From assembly GCA_036397995.1 (NCBI GenBank), contig DASWHX010000053.1, positions 1 through 6,089 of the forward strand: a stretch of 6,089 nucleotides of DNA. The letters run 5' to 3'. The stretch's first letter is position 1. The number at the start of each line of letters is the position of its first letter. This document shows, piece by piece, positions 1-5,254 of the stretch. The position numbers and the translations under genes were made by a program. Origin of the DNA: DASWHX01 sp036397995 (GTDB taxonomy: Bacteria; Bacteroidota; Bacteroidia; Cytophagales; Cyclobacteriaceae). A model generated the notes under the pieces. The model was not told the origin of the DNA. It was given only the letters and a program-made list of their open reading frames with translations, and did no database searches.

Positions 1-939
1 TGCAATAAGCGCGACCGCAAATAGTATCGCTGCCCATTCTGTTCCAAGTAGCGGTGCGAGTAATTTGTGCGCATCCTGTATTTCTTCCACCTGGTACAAA
101 CCAATTTCATAAAAAGTGGCAGCCGCAAGCACAAGTATTGCTGCATTTACAAAAAATGCCATGTTCAGGGCAATTGCAGAATCTATAATGTTGAACTTGA
201 TTGCATCCCACAATCCTTTGTCAGAATTGTCAATCCGGCGGGTTTGAACAAGCGATGAATGCAGGTAGAGATTATGCGGCATCACTGTAGCTCCAATAAT
301 TCCTATGGCGATATATAGCGCGGTATCGTTGGGAAGAGAAGGTATAAACCCCGTGACCAGCTCACTCATATCTGGTTTTGCAAGTATCATCTCAACAAAA
401 AATGCACCCCCAATGATGGCTACAAGGCTTACGATGAAGGCTTCCATTTTTCGCATTCCATATTGATATAAAAGCAAAAGCAGTAGAGTGTCCGCAACAG
501 TGATGCTTACTCCCCATAATAGTGGAAGTCCGGTGAGTAACTGTAAACCAATTGCCATTCCCAGAACTTCAGCAAGGTCCATTGCTGCAATGGCAATTTC
601 TGCAAGAATGTATAAACAGAAATTGACAAATTTATTATAGGTAGCGCGGGAGGCTTGGGCAAGATCCATTTTGCGAATTAACCCTAACCTGGCACTTAAG
701 CTTTGCAAAAGAATCGCCATGATGTTGCTCATCAGCAACACCCAAATCAATTTATAACCGAACTGACTTCCGCCGGCTATATCGGTCGCCCAGTTTCCCG
801 GGTCCATGTATCCAACAGAGACCAGGTAAGCCGGCCCCATGAAAGCGAATAGCTTTCTCCAGAAACCCTTTTTGTTCATCGCATCAACGGAAGCATTAAC
901 TTCACCCAGCGATTTCATCATTTCCTTCTTACCCGTCAT
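1..939 (-). CDS. mntH: Nramp-family divalent metal (Mn2+/Fe2+) transporter, MntH-like; 3' end beyond window
   Basis: This is an inner-membrane, proton-coupled importer of Mn2+ and possibly Fe2+. The 313 codons in the window are open throughout and continue past the left edge, so the C-terminus is missing. The Nramp hallmarks are present: the TM1 motif DPGN (D46-N49), the TM3 stretch AEIAIAAMDLAEVLG (113-127) and the TM6 motif ATVMPHN (A217-N223). D46, N49, A217 and M220 correspond to the residues that coordinate metal in Nramp structures, and M220 is the methionine that favours transition metals over Ca2+/Mg2+. About seven and a half hydrophobic segments are visible, of the usual eleven. The ATG at 939 lies one base after the stop of the upstream DtxR-type regulator gene (TGA-A-ATG), so the two are almost surely one transcript and may be translationally coupled. 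Some Bacteroidota Nramp proteins carry an extra C-terminal stress-protein domain; whether this one does cannot be seen here. Mn2+ as the main substrate is inferred from the regulator type. Confidence 0.96.
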   Translation of the reverse strand, partial: MTGKKEMMKSLGEVNASVDAMNKKGFWRKLFAFMGPAYLVSVGYMDPGNWATDIAGGSQFGYKLIWVLLMSNIMAILLQSLSARLGLIRKMDLAQASRATYNKFVNFCLYILAEIAIAAMDLAEVLGMAIGLQLLTGLPLLWGVSITVADTLLLLLLYQYGMRKMEAFIVSLVAIIGGAFFVEMILAKPDMSELVTGFIPSLPNDTALYIAIGIIGATVMPHNLYLHSSLVQTRRIDNSDKGLWDAIKFNIIDSAIALNMAFFVNAAILVLAAATFYEIGLYQVEEIQDAHKLLAPLLGTEWAAILFAVALIA

Positions 940-940
940 T

Positions 941-1600
941 TCAAATCTTCATTAACAGGTTACCTGAAACTTCATTGGAGACATTGATTTTCCTTTTGTC
1001 ATCAATTAGAATCTCCATACTGTTGTCAAATTCAATTACATCTAAAACCTTTATTCTTGAACCAATTTTCATTTCCATTTTATCCAGATATTTCAGAAAG
1101 CTGCTGTCACTATCCTTTACCGAAGTAATTATTCCTGACTTCCCTGTAATGAGCTGACTTAGGGGAATGGAAGGTTTAGAAGGAATGGTTCCGGTTTCAT
1201 CAGGGATGGGATCTCCATGAGGATCGAATTTTGGATCTCCTAGAAACTCATTCAATCTCTGTATTAGCAGGGGAGACTTGATGTGTTCTAATTCCTCGGC
1301 AACTTCGTGCACTTCATCCCAATTAAAATTCAGTTTTTGAACCAGGAAAACTTCCCATAACCTGTGTTTCCTTATAATCTGAAGTGCAACTTTCTTACCG
1401 GTATCCGTAACCTTAACCCCGTAGTACTTCTTGTAACTGATCAATTTTTTTGCCGCAAGCTTTTTTATCATGTCGCTCGCTGACGCCGCTTTGGTATTCA
1501 GCGAATCTGCTATAGCATTGGTGTTTACTCCCTGGTTTCTGTTTTCCGAAAGGTGATATATAGCTTTAAGATAGTTCTCTTCCGAATAACTCAATTTCAT
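941..1600 (-). CDS. mntR: DtxR/MntR-family metal-dependent transcriptional repressor
   Basis: This 219-residue DNA-binding regulator probably senses Mn2+ (or Fe2+) and represses its own operon. Residues 1-70 form a winged helix-turn-helix, with the helix-turn-helix around 25-53 and the wing around 55-66 (KKYYGVKVTDTGKK). Residues 71-140 form the metal-binding and dimerisation domain, and about 145-219 look like an SH3/FeoA-type C-terminal domain, giving the three-domain layout of DtxR/IdeR rather than the short B. subtilis MntR. H79, E83, H98, E105 and H106 sit where DtxR has its metal ligands. The position of DtxR Cys102 is E102, as in manganese-type members, and the position of DtxR Met10 / MntR Asp8 is N9. 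The ATG at 1600 puts the start directly at the SEENYLKAIYHL helix that opens the family. mntH follows after one base. The metal specificity, and therefore the symbol mntR, is inferred. Confidence 0.93.
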   Translation of the reverse strand: MKLSYSEENYLKAIYHLSENRNQGVNTNAIADSLNTKAASASDMIKKLAAKKLISYKKYYGVKVTDTGKKVALQIIRKHRLWEVFLVQKLNFNWDEVHEVAEELEHIKSPLLIQRLNEFLGDPKFDPHGDPIPDETGTIPSKPSIPLSQLITGKSGIITSVKDSDSSFLKYLDKMEMKIGSRIKVLDVIEFDNSMEILIDDKRKINVSNEVSGNLLMKI

Positions 1601-1616
1601 AATCGTAATGTTGGTG

Positions 1617-1624
1617 CAAATGTA
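1617..1624 (-). promoter_or_regulatory. Bacteroidota-type -7 promoter element of the regulator-mntH operon
   Basis: The minus strand reads TACATTTG here, an exact match to the Bacteroidota consensus TAnnTTTG. Transcription would start near 1610, leaving a leader of only about ten bases before the ATG at 1600. No good -33 TTTG is seen at the usual distance: the nearest TTTG ends 13 bases upstream, which is too close. The element directly abuts the inverted repeat at 1626-1653. No Shine-Dalgarno sequence is visible. Confidence 0.5.
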
Positions 1625-1625
1625 A

Positions 1626-1653
1626 AATTAATTTAGACAAAACTAAAATAATT
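1626..1653. promoter_or_regulatory. 28-bp inverted repeat, candidate operator of the DtxR/MntR-type regulator
   Basis: The left arm AATTAATTTAG (1626-1636) and right arm CTAAAATAATT (1643-1653) are complementary at 10 of 11 positions around a 6-base spacer (ACAAAA). The inner core TTTAG-N6-CTAAA resembles the TTAGG/CCTAA-type half-sites of DtxR-family operators. The repeat sits directly upstream of the TACATTTG element and 25 bases before the regulator's start codon, in the only non-coding DNA upstream of the regulator-transporter pair. A repressor bound here would cover the -33 region. That this regulator binds here is inferred from position and symmetry. AT-rich DNA gives some symmetry by chance, but 22 paired bases in this place is unlikely to be accidental. 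Confidence 0.6.
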
Positions 1654-1674
1654 TTTTTGAATAGTAAAAAAAAA

Positions 1675-2784
1675 TCAGAAAAGTTTAATTACCGCTTCCT
1701 GGAGTAGATTTTCCTGGGATTCCCAATATATGGTATCAGGAATTGATTTTGTAAAAAACTGATGCGACCTTGCTTCGTGTATCACTTCAATAGGGATAAC
1801 CTGATGAAAATCCACCTGTAAGCCGGCTGAATAATTGGTAATGAAACTATTCCAGGTTTCTCCATACGAAATAAGGATAGGGCAGTTAAGGGCAACTGCC
1901 TCAAAAATCTTGGTCGGAAAGCAATGCCTGATTTGAGGTAAATTCTCATAGGGCATAAGGATATAATTTGTTTCCGCCATGGAATGGAGAACAATTTCAT
2001 GGGGAACCAATTCATCCCCGCCGATAACCGCTACATATTCAAGCCCAGCAATTCTTTTGGCAATTTTTTTCCATAACCTTCCATTGGCACAGTATCCGAC
2101 TATCTTCAGCGAAGCTTCAGGAATTCTGGTTCTTAATTTAGAAACAAAATCAATGGCTTCGAAAATTCCATATTCTTCCGAAATAGTTCCGCAGACAAGA
2201 AACTTGTTATCAGATGGATTTCTGGTTATGGGAATTTTATTGATTACCAATTTGGATACTTTATTTTCTAATACAACAAATTTGCTTTTTATGAATGGTA
2301 ACTCTTTGGCATAGCCAGCCTCGGCGATAAAAAAGAAGTCTGCAAAAAGAGAATAAAATGATTCAGTCAGGCGAATAGCCAAAGCCAATGGCCACCGGAT
2401 TAATATTGGAAGTGACCTTCCGTAAGCTACATTGCGAAAGTAGTTTTCGCGCACATCGTAAATCACTTTAATTCCATAGATATATTTTGCCAGTATGGCG
2501 ATGCCAAGAAGTTCATGCGTATTTATGATAACCAGATCAGGTTTTGTATTGGTGAGAAAAAAAAAGAATCTGAATTGTGCTAAAAGCCTTTGGATGCTGA
2601 GCCTCGAAAACTGGAATAAAGGCACCAGGGTAATTCCTTCACCAATGGGGATTTTTTTTGAAGCAAACCCAACAATAATTACCTTATATTTGGAATTCAT
2701 GGAAAGAGTTTGTGCAAATTTCTCATACATCCTGGTGTCGGAAACAGGTTTAAGAATGGATGCTATGACAATTGATTTTTGCAC
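1675..2784 (-). CDS. GT-B fold glycosyltransferase, family 4-like
   Basis: This 369-residue protein probably transfers a sugar from a nucleotide donor during synthesis of a surface polysaccharide or glycolipid. The N-terminal Rossmann-like half (about 1-180) contains PDLVIINTHELLG (82-94), comparable to the PDvvhaHd motif of family 4, and KVIYDVRENY (106-115). The C-terminal donor-binding half (about 190-369) contains FLVCGTISEEYGI (195-207), a SLKIVG strand (225-230) and PTKIFEAVALNCPIL (290-304), the EX7E-like region in which E295 is the conserved glutamate. The start is a GTG at 2784; an in-frame TAA lies about 20 bases upstream and no other start codon intervenes, while the next methionine (residue 19) would cut into the first strand. 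Two homopolymer tracts, A8 (codons 43-45) and T9 (codons 73-76), lie in the first third of the coding strand. The gene is divergent from dapD and is not inside a visible polysaccharide cluster, so donor and acceptor are unknown. Confidence 0.85.
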   Translation of the reverse strand: MQKSIVIASILKPVSDTRMYEKFAQTLSMNSKYKVIIVGFASKKIPIGEGITLVPLFQFSRLSIQRLLAQFRFFFFLTNTKPDLVIINTHELLGIAILAKYIYGIKVIYDVRENYFRNVAYGRSLPILIRWPLALAIRLTESFYSLFADFFFIAEAGYAKELPFIKSKFVVLENKVSKLVINKIPITRNPSDNKFLVCGTISEEYGIFEAIDFVSKLRTRIPEASLKIVGYCANGRLWKKIAKRIAGLEYVAVIGGDELVPHEIVLHSMAETNYILMPYENLPQIRHCFPTKIFEAVALNCPILISYGETWNSFITNYSAGLQVDFHQVIPIEVIHEARSHQFFTKSIPDTIYWESQENLLQEAVIKLF

Positions 2785-2819
2785 AATGCGACAAGTTAGC
2801 TTTTAATTAGAATTTGTAA
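2785..2819. promoter_or_regulatory. 35-base divergent intergenic region between the glycosyltransferase and dapD
   Basis: Both genes must start from this very short gap or from inside the neighbouring coding sequence. Only imperfect -7 elements are visible: TAGAATTTG at 2808-2816 towards dapD (one base longer than TAnnTTTG), and TAACTTG on the other strand around 2793-2799 towards the glycosyltransferase. Either would give almost leaderless transcripts. No Shine-Dalgarno sequence is seen on either side. The promoter assignment is weak. Confidence 0.3.
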
Positions 2820-3632
2820 ATGCAGATGCAGGAGATAATTGAAAGAGCCTGGGAAGACAGATCGCTTCTGAAAGAAAAGACGACCGTTGAAACAATCAAT
2901 TCGGTAATAGAACAATTGGATAAAGGACTGGTTCGCGTTGCTGAGCCTTCTGATGGTGGCTGGAAGTTAAATGAATGGGTGAAGAAAGCCGTGATTTTGT
3001 ACTTTCCCATTCAGGAGATGAAAGTAATAGAGGTTGGACCCTTTGAATTTCACGACAAGATAAAATTGAAATCGAATTTTAAAGATCTTGGAGTCCGTGT
3101 AGTACCTCATGGTCTTGCAAGATACGGATCTTACCTGGCGAGGGGAGTTATCATGATGCCTTCATACGTGAATATCGGAGCTTATGTGGATGAGGGTACG
3201 ATGGTCGACACCTGGGCAACGGTTGGAAGTTGTGCGCAAATTGGCAAGAATGTTCACCTTAGCGGTGGAGTTGGGATTGGTGGGGTACTGGAACCGGTTC
3301 AGGCTGCGCCGGTAATAATTGAAGACAACGTGTTTGTAGGATCACGTGCTATTATTGTTGAAGGAATTCGCGTGGGAAAGGAAGCCGTGATTGGTGCCAA
3401 CGTTACCCTTACCGGAAGTTCCAAAATACTGGATGTGACCGGCAGGGAAACAAAGGAATATAAAGGGTATGTTCCCGAAAGATCGGTAGTTATACCGGGA
3501 TCGTATACAAAGGAATTCCCGTCTGGGAACTACAATGTAAATTGCGCATTAATAATTGGCAAGAGAAAGGAAAGCACAGACAAGAAGACTTCATTAAATC
3601 AGGCATTAAGAGAGAACGATATCGCTGTATAA
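2820..3632 (+). CDS. dapD: 2,3,4,5-tetrahydropyridine-2,6-dicarboxylate N-succinyltransferase
   Basis: This cytoplasmic enzyme transfers the succinyl group of succinyl-CoA to tetrahydrodipicolinate, in the succinylase route to meso-diaminopimelate and lysine. The 270 residues match the family's usual length (E. coli 274). An N-terminal helical domain (about 1-95) includes GGWKLNEWVKKAVILYF (46-62), and a left-handed beta-helix of hexapeptide repeats (about 100-230) includes MPSYVNIGAYVDEGTMVDTWATVGS and the signature GKNVHLSGGVGIGGVLEP (142-159). D130 aligns with the reported catalytic Asp141. The reported second acid, Glu189, aligns without gaps to I178, while the neighbouring E181 is kept. 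The C-terminus (GSYTKEFPSGNYNVNCALIIGKRK) is of a type I associate with Bacteroidota. Two ATGs (2820 and 2826) are possible starts; if the weak promoter element at 2808-2816 is used, the second is more plausible. The gene stands alone, apart from a TPR lipoprotein 64 bases downstream. Confidence 0.97.
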   Translation: MQMQEIIERAWEDRSLLKEKTTVETINSVIEQLDKGLVRVAEPSDGGWKLNEWVKKAVILYFPIQEMKVIEVGPFEFHDKIKLKSNFKDLGVRVVPHGLARYGSYLARGVIMMPSYVNIGAYVDEGTMVDTWATVGSCAQIGKNVHLSGGVGIGGVLEPVQAAPVIIEDNVFVGSRAIIVEGIRVGKEAVIGANVTLTGSSKILDVTGRETKEYKGYVPERSVVIPGSYTKEFPSGNYNVNCALIIGKRKESTDKKTSLNQALRENDIAV

Positions 3633-3643
3633 TTTTTTTGCAC

Positions 3644-3651
3644 TATTTTTG
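3644..3651 (+). promoter_or_regulatory. Possible -7 promoter element of the TPR lipoprotein gene
   Basis: TATTTTTG matches TAnnTTTG and lies in the 64-base gap between dapD and the TPR gene, with a predicted start near 3658 and a leader of about 40 bases. The surrounding DNA is T-rich, so a chance match is possible, and no -33 partner is clear. If it is not used, the TPR gene would be read through from dapD. Confidence 0.35.
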
Positions 3652-3696
3652 CCAGCTTAAAAGCGACAAGGAAAAGAAATTGGTGTCATAAGATTC

Positions 3697-4290
3697 ATGA
3701 AGAGAACAATTCAAATAATTTTGCTTTGCTTATTAATAACCGCTTGCAGGGATGAAGGTTCAGTGCAGGGAGATCAATTATTTGAACAAGGGAAATACGA
3801 AGAAGCAATCGCAAAGTATGATGAATATTTGAGAATGAAGCCTTCTCATTTGAAAACAATTTACAATCGCGGCCGCGCGTATGAAGAGTTAGGTATTTAC
3901 GAAAAAGCTAGAGTAGACTTTACCCGAGTTTTAGAAATTGATCCTGATAATGTAAGCGCGTATCTTTCCTTAGGTAATTATTTTTATAGATTTGAAGAGT
4001 ATTCAAACGCGTATTTTTACTATGATCTGGCCATAGAGCGTGATGGAAACAGTGCCGCGGGATATCTCCTTCGCGGCAAAACGTCCCATAAGATGGGGCA
4101 ATTCAGGGATGCCATTTCGGATTACAATGCCGCAATTCGAATTGATAGGGAATTGGGAGAAGCCTACTTATCCCGTGGAGCCATTGAAATCATTCAGAAT
4201 CAGAATAAAAGAGCTTGCTCTGACTTTCAGATGGCAAATTCCCTGGGTGTCAGGGATGCAGCCGAGGCAATGAGAAAATATTGTCAGTAG
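3697..4290 (+). CDS. TPR-repeat lipoprotein
   Basis: This 197-residue envelope lipoprotein probably works as a protein-interaction scaffold; no enzymatic function is indicated. Residues 1-17 are a type II signal peptide: KR at positions 2-3, the hydrophobic core IQIILLCLLI, then the lipobox LITAC with C17 as the lipidated cysteine. Four to five tetratricopeptide repeats follow, at about 22-50 (QGKYEEAIAKYDEYLRMKP), 53-86, 87-120 and 121-154, plus a degenerate one at 155-190. They show the usual spacing of G/A-Y, A and P (for example YNRGRAYEELG and VLEIDPDN). The ending KRACSDFQMANSLGVRDAAEAMRKYC is a capping helix often seen in Bacteroidota TPR proteins. Residues after C17 are R-D-E, similar to the surface-export signal described for lipoproteins of this phylum, so exposure on the cell surface is possible. 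The gene ends one base before the stop of the convergent dehydrogenase gene. Confidence 0.9.
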   Translation: MKRTIQIILLCLLITACRDEGSVQGDQLFEQGKYEEAIAKYDEYLRMKPSHLKTIYNRGRAYEELGIYEKARVDFTRVLEIDPDNVSAYLSLGNYFYRFEEYSNAYFYYDLAIERDGNSAAGYLLRGKTSHKMGQFRDAISDYNAAIRIDRELGEAYLSRGAIEIIQNQNKRACSDFQMANSLGVRDAAEAMRKYCQ

Positions 4291-4291
4291 T

Positions 4292-5179
4292 TTATTTTCG
4301 AAACATGGAAGCCACCGCCAGATCCTTTGATCCGGGCGTGTACTCGTAAAACCCTGAACCGGATTTCACTCCAAGATGGCCCGCGTGTACCATATTTACC
4401 AACAAAGGACAAGGAGCGTATTTTGGATTACCAAAGCCATCATAAAGCACCCGCAAAATACTTAAGCAAACATCCAGGCCAATAAAATCTGCGAGTTGCA
4501 GCGGCCCCATAGGATGAGCCATGCCAAGTTTCATTACCGTGTCAATTTCAGATACTCCGGCAACTCCTTCATGCAAGGAATAAATAGCTTCATTTATCAT
4601 TGGCATCAGTATCCGGTTTGCGACAAAACCTGGATAATCATTTACTTCAACCGGAATTTTCCCCAGTTTCTCAGATAACTCCATGATGTTCTTCGTTACC
4701 TGGTTGGACGTATTATATCCCCTGATTACTTCCACCAATTTCATTACAGGTACAGGATTCATGAAATGCATTCCAATAACTTTATCAGGTCTTTGCGTTA
4801 CCGACGCGATTTTCGTAATTGAAATAGAAGATGTATTTGAAGCAAGGACAGTGTCTTTACCGGCAGTTTCATCCAACTGCCTGAATATTTTCAATTTCAA
4901 ATCAACGTTTTCCGTAGCTGCTTCAATAATCAAATCTGAACCGCCGGCTTTGGCAAGATCTGATTCGGTTACGATTCTGGCCAGGATTTTCTTCTTATCA
5001 TCTTCAGAAATGATTTCCTTATTAACTTGCCTGTCGAGGTTTTTACGAATGGTCTGAATAGCTTTTTCGAGCGCCGTAGTCTGCACATCAATAAGAGTTA
5101 CGGCATAACCGTTTTGAGCAAAAACATGCGCTATGCCATTACCCATTGTTCCCGCTCCAATAACTGAGATGTTTTTCAT
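4292..5179 (-). CDS. hbd: 3-hydroxybutyryl-CoA (3-hydroxyacyl-CoA) dehydrogenase
   Basis: This cytoplasmic enzyme interconverts (S)-3-hydroxyacyl-CoA and 3-oxoacyl-CoA with NAD(H), in beta-oxidation or butyrate/acetoacetyl-CoA metabolism. Its 295 residues match stand-alone enzymes of the Hbd/PaaH type. The Rossmann motif is VIGAGTMGNGIA (6-17, with G8, G10 and G13), and D31 closes the second strand, indicating NAD rather than NADP. Active-site residues fall at the expected spacing: S117 in SNTSS, H138 in GMHFMNPVPVMKLVEV with its partner E150, and N188 in NDYPGFVANRIL. The C-terminal dimerisation domain begins near 185 and contains the family stretch GMAHPMGPLQLADFIGLD (219-236). The ATG at 5179 places the dinucleotide-binding strand at residue 4, as usual. 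There is no acyl-CoA dehydrogenase, enoyl-CoA hydratase or thiolase nearby, so the physiological direction is open. Only a weak promoter match (TATCTTAG at 5205-5198) is visible upstream. Confidence 0.95.
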   Translation of the reverse strand: MKNISVIGAGTMGNGIAHVFAQNGYAVTLIDVQTTALEKAIQTIRKNLDRQVNKEIISEDDKKKILARIVTESDLAKAGGSDLIIEAATENVDLKLKIFRQLDETAGKDTVLASNTSSISITKIASVTQRPDKVIGMHFMNPVPVMKLVEVIRGYNTSNQVTKNIMELSEKLGKIPVEVNDYPGFVANRILMPMINEAIYSLHEGVAGVSEIDTVMKLGMAHPMGPLQLADFIGLDVCLSILRVLYDGFGNPKYAPCPLLVNMVHAGHLGVKSGSGFYEYTPGSKDLAVASMFRK

Positions 5180-5217
5180 CGCGATAAATTTGCCTCGCTA
5201 AGATATGAAGATTTGAG

Positions 5218-5254
5218 TTGCCGGGAAAATGACTTTCTTAAAAGTCGTCGGCAA
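5218..5254 (-). terminator. Nested hairpin across the stop codon of the secreted-protein gene
   Basis: On the minus-strand transcript an outer 6-bp stem (TTGCCG/CGGCAA) encloses an inner 6-bp stem (GACTTT/AAAGTC) with a 4-base loop, TAAG, whose first three bases are the stop codon TAA (5240-5238). The stems are separated by an asymmetric internal loop of 2 and 7 bases. No run of U follows, so it is not a classical intrinsic terminator. It may be a 3' stabilising or Rho-assisted end structure. The dyad is seen directly; the function is inferred. Confidence 0.4.

Noticed and set aside
67..258. Plus-strand open frame of 63 codons
   Set aside because: It is the antisense shadow of the Nramp coding sequence, whose motifs (MPHN, TM7) are read from the same bases on the minus strand; the shadow has no recognisable features.
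1626..1653. The palindrome as a terminator of the glycosyltransferase transcript
   Set aside because: The stem would be almost pure A-T with a 6-base loop and very weak as RNA; its position next to the promoter element fits an operator better.
1654..1677. A/T-rich stretch between the glycosyltransferase stop and the palindrome, as a possible intrinsic terminator
   Set aside because: There are runs of A and T but no GC-containing stem; it cannot be supported as a terminator.
1979..2314. Plus-strand 111-codon open frame inside the glycosyltransferase
   Set aside because: It is antisense to a conserved donor-binding domain, with low-complexity composition and no promoter or family pattern.
2495..2806. 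Plus-strand 103-codon open frame ending just before dapD
   Set aside because: It is the shadow of the N-terminal part of the glycosyltransferase and shows no domain pattern; a leader peptide for dapD is not supported.
3633..3696. Possible riboswitch or lysine-responsive leader near dapD
   Set aside because: The gap is only 64 bases, lies downstream of dapD and shows no structured elements; the dapD upstream gap is too short for a riboswitch.
4040..4273. Plus-strand 77-codon open frame overlapping the TPR gene
   Set aside because: It is an out-of-frame shadow of the TPR repeats.
4683..5057. Plus-strand 124-codon open frame
   Set aside because: It is antisense to the dehydrogenase, whose catalytic residues are all in place on the other strand; its hydrophobic look follows from the complementary codons.
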